NCBI GenBank assembly: GCA_964036045.1
Contig: OZ038383.1
Span: forward strand, 89,747,514-89,811,513
Source: Eutreptiella sp. 'Long Island Sound 2002'
Taxonomy: Eukaryota > Euglenozoa > Euglenophyceae > Eutreptiales > Eutreptiaceae
Direction of reading: 5' to 3'
DNA: 64,000 bases
Shown here: piece after piece, positions 31,787-42,989 of the stretch
Layout of the letters: each line of letters starts with the position of its first letter
How positions within the stretch are numbered: the stretch's first letter is position 1
Notes under the pieces: model-generated
Told to the model about the DNA's origin: nothing
What the model saw: the letters and a program-made list of their open reading frames with translations, nothing else
The model's database searches: none
Position numbers and translations under genes: made by a program

Positions 31787-33200
31787 ATGCCCAAGCTAAC
31801 CGACGTTGAGAAGGGTCCCCTGCCAAAGGCACAATGTGCCGGCAACATTGAATATGGCACCAGGCTTGGCACGTTGTTGTTGGAGGGGTTCTCAATAGAT
31901 GAGGTCTGGGACTACATGATGCGACCACTTCAAGGGCTCCAACGCGCTCTTCTGCTGGCGGGATACAAACATCGCCTCATGGACTTAGTGGAAAGGTAGG
32001 TTGTACGTTGCTGGTAGTCGACTCGTCGTACCTGTAGCATTAGCCGTAGCTTAGTGTACCGGACTTCCTCCTCCAGTGTTTAGGTACAACGCCTTCCTCA
32101 CATGCCTCAGCATGGTGAGACCCATGCACGTCGACGGGGTATGGAAGACGAACCACTTGGCTTACAACTGCTACATGGCTAGCCTCTTACCAAGAGGTAG
32201 GTACTACGCCCGCCAAAAGGCCCTCCGTACGGATGTCACGGACCTCTTGGAGGAATGCAATGCAGCCTGGGCCGCCGCTTGGGACATCGGGGGGGGGCAG
32301 TATGTGGAGACGAGGCGCTAGTTCTCCACACCGGGGGACGGAGCATCGGTGTCCGCCAATACACTGCCCGCAAACCCCACTCCACCGGCATTCAGTTGTG
32401 CGTCTTGCGTGACAACACGCAGGGTAAGTTGGATACCACAACATAGCACGGGAGCTAGCGGGAAAAGGTCAGCTGTTCCTCCTCGTTACAAAGCGGGACA
32501 AGACGGACGAGCCGTTGAACGAGGCCCAGCGGGCAACGAAGGAGGTGCAAGCCTTAAGGGCCGTTGTGAAGGGGCCCAAGTATGAAGTAGTGGTTTACAA
32601 AAACCTAAAGGTGGGACACAAGCCCCCTCGGTTGGTCCCCTTTGTCACCAATTTCCCGGAGGGGGGTCCCCAACATCGCCGGAGTGGTGAGGACCTCAAC
32701 CCGGTGGTGGCTGCGTACCGCGACTTCTCACGCGCCGTGCATGGTGCCAACCACATAGCCCTCCAAATGCGGCAGCTCGGACGGCAAATGACGTGTTCGC
32801 ATGATGTCCGGGCATTCATGCTTCGGTATGCCGCCGCAAACGCCTTCACGGCGTGCAAGCGCTTGGGGCTCATCGACTCCGGGATGAGCATGTGGGACTT
32901 CGAGTGGAGCATCCTCATGCAGCGCTACTTTGCGAGTTTTGGGGTGCCGGCCGTGCAACCAAGCGCAATGCACGACCTGGTGAAGTGGTCCACACGCCAA
33001 CCGTGTGCCGCCAGGAGACCACTGCTTACGTTTGCGCGGCATGTGGAAAGCACTTACACATCAAGTGCTTTGTGGCGGCCCACGACATGTAGCTTGTCAT
33101 GGAGATGCGGGCAATCAATGAGACGGTGGTGGAGGCCGAGGCCTCTGCTATCCCCGCCCTGGGCACCAATGGGAACCCTTTGGGAACCCCCGCGTAGGCT
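31787..33200 (+). pseudogene. piggyBac-like transposase gene
   Basis: ATG at about 31787. An intron (about 31996-32081; AG|GTAGGTTG ... GTTTAG|G) joins D-L-V-E-R to Y-N-A-F-L. The catalytic-core start D-E-A-L-V-L-H-T-G is followed by Q-Y-T-A-R-K-P-H-S-T-G-I-Q-L-C-V-L (about 32300-32430). This fits the piggyBac pattern DE..v..fkGR...rQY...KPh..GiKl. Next come Y-H-N-I-A-R-E-L-A-G-K-G, V-V-V-Y-K-N, and V-V-A-A-Y-R-D-F (about 32705). The Cys-rich tail is C-R-Q-E-T ... C-A-A-C-G-K-H-L-H-I-K-C-F-V-A-A-H (33003-33084). The segment normally holding the second catalytic Asp is missing near 32430, and the third position reads N. TAG 33090 and 33195 are in frame. Probably inactive. Confidence 0.65.
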
Positions 33201-33279
33201 GCATCCCCAACTGTGAGGACGCGGCCCCACACCCCCCCGACACATAGCGTCCTACGCGTCGTACGCGTCTTGCGCGTCC

Positions 33280-34094
33280 ATGTTGCAACCGTTTAGGCTT
33301 CAATTCCCGATGACGCGCAGGACGTGTCAGTGGGGCTCTAGCAATAAATGGATGCACCATAGGCAAAGGAATATGGATGAGGTTCCTACCCGTCCGGGAG
33401 TACCCATGGGCCCCATCCCGAAGGACGCCAACGGGGACTTTCGCCATTGCCAAGGCATCTTGCTGGACTTCTTCGATGAACGCAGGGCATTCGAACCCTT
33501 TGCCTTCCTCTACCCTGTACACGGCGACAAGCAATTGCCAAAGTTCAAAGCGCGGGGCATCTTGAAGGGCATGGCGTTCGCGGAAATGCCTTTGGAACCA
33601 GCCGAATGCCGATGACTATGGCGTTGGGGAGCATGTATATGGGTGGATATCCGATTGATGGACCGGGAGTGCACGGGCATTTAGCCACGCCGATGTTGGA
33701 TCAGCGGATATTGCAAGAATGGCAAAGGAAGGTGAAGACCCCAAAATGCGACGGGGCTGGAGACCCCGCCCATGATTGTATGAGGAAACTGCTAAAGTGG
33801 GGACGCGATGTGAGATGTACTGAAGGGGAGTGCAACCGAATACATGCCCTTATTGGATGTATGTTGAACTGGATGGCCGATCCACCGGAAAGTGGAACGG
33901 AGCAACAGATGATGACCTACCTTGAGGTCTATCGGGTTGTCAATCAGGAAGTGTCAATGGAGAACGCCGCCATCCCGGACATTGTGGAACACCGTTTCGA
34001 GACCGTGACTTTAGCGGAGAACGCCACACCGTCTAACTTCGCCTTCCATATGGACGACTCACGCGGGCCTCAAAATTTTTCATGCACAGCTTGA
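33280..34094 (+). pseudogene. gag-like region
   Basis: Two frames (33280-33615 and 33606-34094). The second encodes a helical, Trp/Cys-containing segment of capsid-like composition. Assignment rests mainly on position upstream of the zinc knuckles. Confidence 0.4.
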
Positions 34095-34203
34095 TAAAGC
34101 ACAAGCATTTGGCGTCCAAGATGATTTCCGAGCAAGACTAGTCGGAAGTGGGATTATCTCCGTCAATTTTAATTTGCCATGTCATTCGTGACCCAAAAGG
34201 AGG

Positions 34204-34720
34204 GTGAACCCAACTACCATCAGCGACAGAGGCGGCATGGAATTTCACTTGAACAGCAAGCCCACATCCGGGAGTTGGAAGTTGTGGGAGAAGTGGGATG
34301 AGAAGGAGGCCATGACAGATCTGAACCGCCGGATATGTGTGAGGGTGCGGTTGCGGACGAAGCGAGTGGACACTGAAGACAATGTACAAATCGATGTTTT
34401 TCGACAATGTGTTTATAAGAAAGGGCCCAAGTGTCCTCATTGTGGCTTCAATGGCCTTGCTGAGGACTGGTGTTTTAAAAAACCCCTGAACCGCGACCCG
34501 CACCCAAAGCTCAAGCACGAAAAAAGCTAGAGAAAAAGTGTGGTGGATGTGGCAGCTAGCTCCATCGGGACGCAGAGTGCTGGGAATTACATCCCCATTT
34601 GCGCTCCGATGGAAAGAGGAGACCGCCCAACCCTGCCCCCAGGAAAGGAGGCAAGTGCAAGGGGCAATGAAGACACAGGCGTAGCCGTCACGGCAAGCTA
34701 CTGCCGCAATCGAGCTCACT
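34204..34720 (+). pseudogene. Nucleocapsid zinc knuckles
   Basis: First motif C-P-H-C ... W-C (34432-34473) has CX2CX4LX4C spacing, i.e. the His is replaced. After a poly-A frameshift the second motif, C-G-G-C-G-S-[TAG]-L-H-R-D-A-E-C (34539-34581), has exact CX2CX4HX4C spacing only if the TAG (34557-34559) counts as a residue. Confidence 0.65.
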
Positions 34721-34749
34721 TTGGCCTGAGTGTCAAGTGGACGTGATGG

Positions 34750-35189
34750 GGGCGTCTGCGAAGGCCCAAGAGTGGCGAGTGAACCACACGGGTTCGGCAC
34801 CTGAAGTGCTCCGAGAGCCGCGACCATTGAGGGAGGAGTGTGGTCCACGAAGGGGTATTGTCCTCGATGTCGCGTACTTCCCCCTTAAGGGGCAGCAACC
34901 GGATGGAATCACGGTCAAGTCTGTAATCGAAACAGGTTGCAAATGCCATAGAGCAGCCGGATTTGAGGTCTTCCCTCAACATATGTGGGAGAAAGCGGAC
35001 CGGCTCTTGCACGTGGTCGGAGTGGGCAAAGAGAAATTCAAGGTCGGAACTTGGATCATACGGGCACAAGCCTCGGTGGCTATTGAGGGCTCAAAGAGCC
35101 CAATGATGGCCCGATGCACGGAGATGATGATCTATCTTGCAGCAATTGGCCCTAGGGCCATCCTTAGTTACCCTTTCCTCCACACTTAA
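34750..35189 (+). pseudogene. Retroviral-type aspartic protease region
   Basis: V-I-E-T-G-C (about 34925) stands where ID(T/S)GA is expected, so the catalytic Asp is replaced by Glu. Downstream A-I-L-S-Y-P-F-L-H (about 35160) matches the ILG.P.L. strand typical of gypsy proteases. Confidence 0.55.
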
Positions 35190-35199
35190 GGCCTGGGCA

Positions 35200-36727
35200 T
35201 CTTACTAAGTGTGCACGAATGGGGGTTGGAAGAGACACTTGGGCTCCCAGGTGTTAAGAAAGACAGACCGGATCCAAAGGGAATGCATATCTTGCAAGAA
35301 AGTCCAATCCGAATTTGCACATCCACGGCGCCAAGTCCAACTGCGATGTTGGAGAAATCTTGTCCGGACAAGACCCGAATTATTCAGTTGGAGGATCCAA
35401 GATTGCAAAAACCTCCACCGGGATGGACGGCTCTTGTCGGTTGTCCCATTTCCTATATTGACTACTATATTTGGCGGAGATGTTTCCGACCATCGCTATG
35501 GTGATTGGACACGTCCAGACAGTCTCACCAACAGCGACCGCCCAATTCTTTGTGGATATGATTGCGACCTCCAACTCCGAAAAGGCGAGTCTAGACCACG
35601 AGCCCACTGTGAGTCCGAAGGGCTGGATGAATGACGCCCTAGGGTCCACTATGACCTCCATGTTGCTCCATTGGGCGTACTGCCTGGCTGCGGCGCACCC
35701 GCATCAGCCTGAGTTCCCGCGAGAATGGAAGCTCATAATTGGCAATCCAAAGATCTAACGACATTCGGACCCTTCACCCTGATCACCAGTCCAAGAGGAT
35801 ATTTTGACCACCATGTTGTACGGTCGCAAGCCGAGGCGAGTCACACATGAAGACGACCTTCGCATAGGTTGAGTGGCCATGGAAGCCATGGACCAAAGCC
35901 ATCAAACCCATTGTATAGACAAGCTCTCATCCCACAATGGTGGGTAGGCCGATTGGGACGCTAAATTCCTCTCACCGGAGGAAAGTCCATCCCTCGACGG
36001 AAGTATTTTCACGGAAGAGGGCTTTGGAGATGAAGAGAGTGTCGGATTTGACGCCCTTGGATGACTTCATAGAGGGATTTGGGTATTTGCCGGGCCCCGA
36101 TGGCCAGAGAATGTCCAAAATGGATGTACTAAGTTCCCAAAGTGATGGTGTGGCCACACCCAAGGTTGGAGGGAGTGCAAAGCGGACTCCCCGAATGTGG
36201 TTGGAGAAGTCGCGGCTTGCGCCACCAAATCTACGGGAGCAATTTTGCGGGTGATGCCTAGGTGGGGGAAAATCAAGGCACCCGACAGCCGCAAGCGTGC
36301 CGGGGTACAAGCATTAAGGAAGAGCGAATTCCAGCTTGAACCTGAATGGTACAAAAAAATTGCGGAGTGGGCTGGACCGGGTTATCAAGCGGCGCAATAC
36401 CCCGAGCGACGAACGCCGGAGCAATTTTCAATCCAAGAGGATGTGAGGAAGGAGAAAGGGGATACTGGGAGAATAAGACGTCAAGACGCAAAGCAAGCTT
36501 GGTATAAGCCCTGGGACCGAAGAAAGGTATTTCTGATGCCCAATGCTTCTGAGGCAAACTAGGCGGCAAAGAAGGCAATGTGGGAAGGAGCCCAAGCGAT
36601 GGCAGTGATCCCATTGCGCAAGAGTCAAAAATGGTTCTGGCAAATTGGTGCAACCACCGTAACGGTGGGACATCGCACCAGATCACCCAAATTTGTAGAG
36701 CTTGAAAGGAAAACCATTGCAACCTGA
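35200..36727 (+). pseudogene. Protease-RT linker region
   Basis: Mostly broken frames. From 36197 the frame reads through TAG 36560 (A-S-E-A-N then A-A-K-K-A-M-W-E) to TGA 36725. It contains R-K-S-Q-K-W-F-W, of the kind that precedes RT in gypsy-type polyproteins. No enzymatic motif found. Confidence 0.4.
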
Positions 36728-37389
36728 GGCTCATACCCCACTGAGAGCCATTATTTTTGATGATATTGGACTTAAACAAGAAGGTGAGAACCGCACGGAT
36801 TGCAAGAAGCCGCCGAGTGAAGCATTCCCCGTCGCTAACCGACCAACGAAGGTCACATCCGGGGATAAGAGACATGGACGTCGACCCGTTGGTACCAGGC
36901 GGAACAAGTGGGTTGCATGTATTCGAACCCTTGAACTGCACCACCGCACAATAAAAGAGTACACAATTCTCTATTCGAGGAGGAGTGCCCAATTTGTCGG
37001 AAAGTGGAGCTAGATCAAGAGGAGTGGTGGACCGGTTTGGCCACTACGATGCCTTTCCGCATGGAGAACCTGCAGACGAATGATGTTTCCACCTTCCTTC
37101 TGAATCATGATGACTCCTTTGATGTGATTGTAGCTGCCTCTCCTGCCGACCACTCCGTTCCGGAAGTGCACATCCAATCCAATTCACCTCCGAAAGCGTC
37201 AACGAATTTCGAGACCGATGCGTCACCAAGGACAACCGAACGAGGCAGTGGATGGCTCAGCCCCTGTTGGCAGAGACCCCAGGGCATTGCGGCCGTCGCA
37301 TGCCTCCCCGGGAATTATTCCGACACCGGACCCGCAGTACTCAGTCGGTGATCGAAGCTGACCAGGTACCGCCCGAAGCTTAGGCCTTT

Positions 37390-38035
37390 GGTCAGAAAAA
37401 TCTTGAAGAATTCAAGGATACCGTGCTCAACTCGGAAAACAGAATTGAGATGTCATCCGCCAACATGCGGATCAGCGTGGACCCCATTGTTATTGCCATC
37501 TGAAACTCAAGGACGGGAGCAAACCGGTCGCTCACCATCCTATACGAGACGTTGGTCTCCGACAGCAAGCCATGAAGGACAAAATTGAAGAATTCAAGTC
37601 CCGTGGCTACATCGAGGTTGCCGAGTCGCCTTGGGTTGCGCGAGGATTCCTTGTCCCCAAACCGGGCACCAACAAGTGGAGGTTCATCGTCAACTAGTGG
37701 TATTTGAACACGTGTCTTTAAGGACATGAGTTCCCACTACCGGTGATCGAGGTGCTCTTAAACCAGCAGGGCAACCACCTGTGGACCATTCTCGACCTTC
37801 AAGATGGATTCCATCAGATGCCCTTGACACTGGAGAGTAGGCCCCTAACGGCATTTTGCACCCCGTTCGGGACCTTCCAATGGAGGGTGCTCCCAATGGG
37901 CGTGAAAGTTGGCCTTCAAGTTCCAGAGGATAGACCCCCGCAACCTTTCCACCCTCCAAGACCCCCTGCACGTCTTCAGGCGCCTACCGCAAGCCCTCCG
38001 GGAGGCAAAATTGGAGGGCATGCGGTTATCAGACA
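37390..38035 (+). pseudogene. Ty3/gypsy reverse transcriptase, core deleted
   Basis: K-S-R-G-Y-I-E-V-A-E-S-P-W and F-L-V-P-K-P-G-T-N-K-W-R-F-I-V-N (about 37590-37695) are RT regions 1-2. L-D-L-Q-D-G-F-H-Q-M (37795-37824) holds the first catalytic Asp, then F-G-T-F-Q-W-R-V-L-P-M-G-V-K (about 37870-37910). After that the frame shifts straight to H-V-F-R-R-L-P-Q-A-L-R-E-A-K-L (37960-38010), the helix normally found after the catalytic YxDD. The YxDD segment itself is missing. TAG 37695 and TAA 37719 also interrupt. Confidence 0.85.
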
Positions 38036-38059
38036 TTGCCCCGAGCTCGCCCCATCACC

Positions 38060-38560
38060 GCAATGCCCCCGAGCCGCACATGGTCAACTCGCCCTCCCAA
38101 AAGAGCCAGCGCACCAACACGGGGACCTGCGCAAGTTGCCCCACGACACCACAAAACCCCACACGCCAAAAAGTAGGACACACCCGACACCCGCACCGAC
38201 GATGCCCCCACCTCACCCACCACACAGAGCCAGCACAACCCGGGGAACACCATGACAACACCTGTACACTCAGCGCCGACCACACTGTGACCGCTACCCA
38301 TCCAACACCGCACCAGGGACAAAAATCACCCACCACCCACGGCGGACGCCAACCGTGAGAAACCACATCAACGCCGCTGGACCGGGCAGCGGCTGTCCCG
38401 GCCCCAGCAACACTCGATGGTCGGTTTGATCTGGGGGGACAAGGAGGAGGGAAGTGTTTGCGACAGGGTAGTAGTGGTGAGGAGCTTCCACGTGTGCCTA
38501 CACAACGGTGAAAACCTTTAATCATGGGCGGTGCGAACTCTCGGATAACACCTGGGCCGC
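38060..38560. other. C/A-rich low-complexity DNA
   Basis: Strong strand asymmetry (ACC, CCAC, CACACC words). Long overlapping frames on both strands are explained by composition. No gene recognised. Confidence 0.5.
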
Positions 38561-38651
38561 ATACCAAACACTCCGGAGGTGCCCGACGCTTTTTTTTATT
38601 TTATGTTTTTTCTTGTCCTACATATGTCCTACCCTTTGGTTCTTTCTACCT

Positions 38652-38945
38652 GTCAAGTGTGCGCGTAATTTTACCCGCAGCTCGTGTACCCTGTCCCTAC
38701 ACGGACGACCCGTCAAGAGTGCCCGAAATTTTACCCGCAGCTCGTGTAGGCTGCCCCTACACGGACAACCCGTCAAGGGTGCCCGTAATTTCACCCGCAG
38801 CTCGTGTAGGGTGCCCCTACACGGACGACCCGTGAACGGTGCCCGTAATTTTACCCGCAGCTCGTGTAGGTTGCCCCTACACGGACGACCCATCAACGGT
38901 GCCCGTAAGCTTACCCGCGGCTCGTGTAGGCTGCCCCTGCGCAAC
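38652..38945 (+). repeat. 60-bp tandem array, ~5 copies
   Basis: Exact 60-bp period with little divergence. The unit contains TTTTACCCGCAGCTCGTG followed by a hairpin (GTGTAGG-CTGCC-CCTACAC) and ACGGACGACCCGTCA. Open in several frames because 60 is divisible by three. Confidence 0.95.
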
Positions 38946-39409
38946 CCACCCGGAAACCCAGAAGGAAAAGAGTTGGCGACTCCCACAGGCGAAATCAGAA
39001 AGTCTTGTGGTATTTTCCCAAGCCAACAGGACCACCAGAAGCGATCAGCACAAGCAAACCGCGCCCCCAATACCCACACCAACACTACTCCTACCCACCA
39101 CCCAAGAACCCACCCTCCATAGCGGACGCGGCTACATCGCCGCCCTAACACCCGCCGCCCCAACCAACACGGACGCGACGAAAGCCACACCCAAGTAGCA
39201 CTGCAACGGCCAACCGAACTAGCGCCGCATAGTGCTCTCACTAAAGCCGCCACCAACACCCTGCTGCACCAGGGGCATGCCACTGCACAACGCCCCAGAG
39301 ACCAGTACGACCATGAACCCTCGAGCGCATTGCACCAACGCCGCCACGAGATACGACCGCCGACCACCGATAACCGCACCCGCCACTATCGTGCCAAACA
39401 GCCAACCCA

Positions 39410-39540
39410 CTAACCATTGGCGAAGCAGACACCCTGACTCTGACCCTGACCCACACCACTAACCATGCCCTAAGCAGACAACCTGACCTTGAACCGGACC
39501 CACACCACTATCCATGCCCGAAACAAACACCCTGCCCCTT
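39410..39540 (+). repeat. Short direct repeat of ~60 bp, 2 copies
   Basis: CCTGAC...CCGGACCCACACCACTA(A/T)CCATGCCC repeated. The surrounding 38945-40000 is C/A-rich with no recognisable gene. Confidence 0.6.
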
Positions 39541-40004
39541 CGCTTGCCCCAACCCACACCAATGTACAAAGCCACGAACGCCGCGCACCCCCGGGGCGCG
39601 GCCGCCAAGGACAAACACGGCATGGGGCACCAAAGACCGACAACACCACCGCAAAGCACCGTCCGCGGCTGCTCAGGGAGGAGGGGTAAGGGGAGGGACG
39701 GGCACCAGAGGACTGTGCATTTGTACTTGCTTTCCTTTGGTTTTTAGTGGATGTTTGTTTTTCGCAGGGGAACCAAAGCTGCTAAATAGGTCAAAGAAAA
39801 GCAAACTAGCGCACAAAAGAAAACCAATGCACCCAAGCACACCCAAGCACCCAATAACGACAATACAAAGCAAAAAAAGCGGGGGGGGGGGGGCAAACGA
39901 AACACAAGGCTTCAATAAAGAAAAGGAATGTGGCGGTCAAAGGGCAGCGGGCACCAAAAACCCCACACGCCCTACAAGCGCACAGACAAGCAAAACACAC
40001 CCGC

Positions 40005-40195
40005 GGTGAACAAGAGCCAAAGAGCCATGGACACCGCACACGCACCAACACATCACACACGCACATTGGAGGTGAACAAGAGCCAAGGAGCCACGGACAC
40101 CCTACACACTCACACCGAACACGCACGCGCACAACGCGCCGCCCGTGAACGATGGCCATGGAGCCATGGACACCGCACAGGCGAGCCCATCTAGG
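40005..40195 (+). repeat. ~70-bp tandem repeat, ~3 copies
   Basis: GTGAACAAGAGCCAARGAGCC and ATGGACACCGCACA words recur at about 40006, 40071 and 40146. No gene is supported in 40200-40740. Confidence 0.75.
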
Positions 40196-40744
40196 GAACC
40201 ACGAGCACAGGGAACCAAACACCGCTCCCCACAGAACGAAGCAACTCGGGGAACCCAGCCAATCCGCCGGGCCACAGGTAGGGGTAGTACCCCAGGGCCA
40301 CTGGTCCGAGTCGAGCTAGGCTGCGCTTGGGACCATGGCAAAGTCACCCGGAGCCATGGCAGCAACCAGCGCCAGGCAAGCTGGTGCACAGCCCAAGAGT
40401 GGGTCGCGTGCCAAGCAGAGAAGCTCCGCAACTCAAGGCACAGGGGTGAAGCGGTCGTACCGTAGACATCGGGAGCAATACCTCTCGTGCCGAGAGACAC
40501 TCCACACGGCTGGGCAGCTAGAGCTGCCGCCCAAAGGAGGGGGCATGTGGCCACGCACGCGGGCACATGTGGGGACAACATCACACCCGGGACACATGGA
40601 CCGGATGGCTGCGATCGTGCCTTCCGAAGCATGAAGGCGGGAGCGGCTTAAGAGGCACCTACCATAGGGCAGTGGGAGGGACACAACGTCCCCAAGAGAG
40701 GACCTTCTTCCCGCATCCTCAAAGAAGGCATCCCCAGCTCCCGA

Positions 40745-41045
40745 AGACACCTACCTACCTACCTCAAGTACCTGACCTGGGAGTGGCGGGGACCCAGACC
40801 CAAGCCAGAAACATCAAGTACCCCAACCAAGGCTGGCCGGGAACGAAGATGGAGTCAAAGAAGATGGGCACCCCAGCTAGGAGTCGCAGGCGCCCAAAAG
40901 CACACCAAAGGCGGCCGGCACCTGAGCAAGGAGTGGAAAAAAGCCCAGGACGGCAGCATAAGGCACCCCAACCAGGAGTTGTGGGGTCCCAAAAACCATG
41001 GCAAAGGCGTTGAGAGCCCCATCGAGGAGTAGCCGGAAACCCAAA
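40745..41045 (+). repeat. ~53-bp degenerate tandem repeat, ~5 copies
   Basis: Units built on (G)GCACCCCAACCAGGAGT, GGGACCCA/CCCAAAA and CAAAGG(A/C)G. Copies begin near 40763, 40818, 40870, 40918 and 40965. Confidence 0.65.
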
Positions 41046-41254
41046 GCCCAGCCGCAAAGCGACAGAAGATTGTCCGAGTGCATGCGGATAGTTGCATCCG
41101 GCACAACACTAGACACATGGCTTGGTGCAGTCGCCACATTTTTGTGGTTAATACCAATGACAAAGAAGGGGCACACTAGTTTGTGTGTGCCTCCAATTGT
41201 CGTGTGGCTGGAGCTTTTCATTATTTGGGTTTGGGAACCTGAAGCTCCATTCAT

Positions 41255-41866
41255 TTGATCCGCCCTTTCTTGGTGGCCATGACAAAGCTTTCGCTAACCA
41301 GCAAGCACCGCGCCTTGGGATTCCAAACGGACGGTTGGTCTTGTGGTTTTCAAAGCTTGAACATCGTGAACGTGGCGGTGGAGCACCGAGGTTCTTTTTC
41401 CGATGTCCCCCTCGTCCAAATGGGTCCCGGTTTTGTGGACTATGTGCTCGGCATTGTTAATGATGACCGTGTTGTGCGGGTTGTTGAAGCGCCCGGTGAT
41501 GATGTGGAGGGCGTGACCGAGCTTCCTTGCCCTCCCCAGTCCGCCCCCAGCTCCCAAGTTGAAGGTAACCCTTCGGTGATGGAGGAGAGTGTTTAGGCCA
41601 CCCCTACCCCACCCGAAGGCAAGGAGGCCTCCGCCGAGCAAAGCGTGGAAAGCCCGGAGGCTAGGTCGCAACCTTCCATGGCCACCCCCACAGAGGAGGA
41701 CACCCGTCCCAAGGTCCTCATCAGTGGAGAGTGGCGCAAGGTGCCGGATGGCTACCCGAGAGATGCATCTGGCTAGCTAGGGCGTGACCAGCTTTTCATC
41801 AATGACTTGGCCAAGCAGCCTAGTGGCGGAGTTGTGCGCCGCTCGTTAGCTTAACCCCAATCCTGA
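41255..41866 (+). pseudogene. Ulp1-like (C48) cysteine-protease fragment with low-complexity tail
   Basis: G-F-Q-T-D-G-W-S-C-G-F (about 41318-41350) matches the Q....CG catalytic C-terminal motif of Ulp1/SENP-type SUMO proteases, with Gln forming the oxyanion hole and Cys the nucleophile. The His/Asp half is not seen upstream. The tail is Pro/Ser/Glu-rich, then G-E-W-R-K-V-P-D-G. TAG 41594, TAG 41774 and TAA 41852 are in frame and the reading ends at TGA 41864. Such domains are often carried by Helitrons, MULEs and other large DNA transposons. Confidence 0.5.
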
Positions 41867-41869
41867 TGC

Positions 41870-42860
41870 AAACCCCAAGTCCAGCGACACAAAAGCCGAC
41901 TTGATCTACAAGTGTGCATTCTGCAACTACTTTTAGCGGGTGCATATTTTGTGGGTTGTATTTTCCTCCGCCCGTTTGGTGGAGCGTATAAGCATGCTAT
42001 TATATTGGCCCCATATCAGCGCCTTGGTGGCCTATAATGGTGGCACTAGCGTTGGCCATGGCCCTATCAGGACTCTTCTTCTTGAGCCTGATTTTGTTCC
42101 CAGTGCTGGCACATTGGATGTTGGCCATGGCCCTGTCAAAACTCTTTTCTTGGGCCTGATTTTTTGTCCAGTGCCAATGACACCAGGTGAAACCATGTTA
42201 TATTGGCCGAGTCCCAACCAATTGGTGGCTACACAGAGTATTATGTGCTTTGTGGACTCGGGGTCCCATCGCTAAGGTCGCGATGGGGTGCCGTACGGAA
42301 CCGGCAGCTGTACATATTGCTCATGTGTTGCAAAAGTTGCATTTTTTTCAATTTTTCAATTTTGTTTTATAATTTATAGGACTTTCCGCAAAAAGAAAAT
42401 TACACAAGTTGACCGCAACAAAAAATTCATTTTTTTTTTTTGAATAATTTACACGACTTACCGCAAGAAAAAAAAAGTTACACACATTTACTGCAAATAA
42501 AAATAAGACGACTCGATGATTTTTTTGTACACCAGTTACATTTTTCACCCCATCGTCTTGTCATTGAATTAAGTAACCAGGGGACCCAACCACATGCCTG
42601 AATTGTTTGAAGTGTTCTGCTTTGCTTTGTGGGTGAAATGCCTATTGGACAAAGGACTGCAACAGTTTCACCCCATGCATTGTTTCATTGTGATAGTTGT
42701 TTTTGAATTGTTTGGGAACCCGCCCGCCAGCCCATGCTGTAGGGAGGATGGACCCTTCCACCCAGCGACGAATAATTTCGGTTTCAGTTTCTTTGGCTGT
42801 AAAGCTGTTGAGTGCAAACCTCAGAGGACACAACCATATGCCTGAATAGACAGAGGGTTC
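41870..42860. other. Unrecognised spacer
   Basis: Includes a direct repeat (GGCCATGGCCCTRTCARRACTCTT at about 42053 and 42122) and an A/T-rich stretch (42330-42540) with TTGCAAAA-like words. No gene recognised. Confidence 0.4.
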
Positions 42861-42989
42861 GGATTTGCTTTGTGGGTGAAACTGCTAACACTCATCAATT
42901 TTCCTTTGGAGAAATGTCATTTCATTTGTGCACCACTAAATGTCCCCCTAAATGTCCCTCCCCTCCCTCCTTGGTGTACATGCCATGTT

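Larger units (their letters stand above)
33280..38035 (+). mobile_element. Degenerate Ty3/gypsy retrotransposon
   Basis: Ordered gag, zinc knuckles, protease and RT remains on the plus strand, with many frameshifts and no detectable integrase. I could not identify long terminal repeats by eye, so the borders are those of the recognisable coding remains. The 3' part stops inside RT, and the following DNA (38.05 kb on) is unrelated C/A-rich repeat. Confidence 0.7.

Noticed and set aside
33280-38035. Long terminal repeats for the gypsy element
   Set aside because: I looked for matching flanks around 33.2-33.6 and 38.0-38.5 kb and found none convincing by eye.
38500-39380. Long plus and minus ORFs over the 60-bp array
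   Set aside because: A 60-bp period keeps several frames open automatically; there are no flanking coding features.
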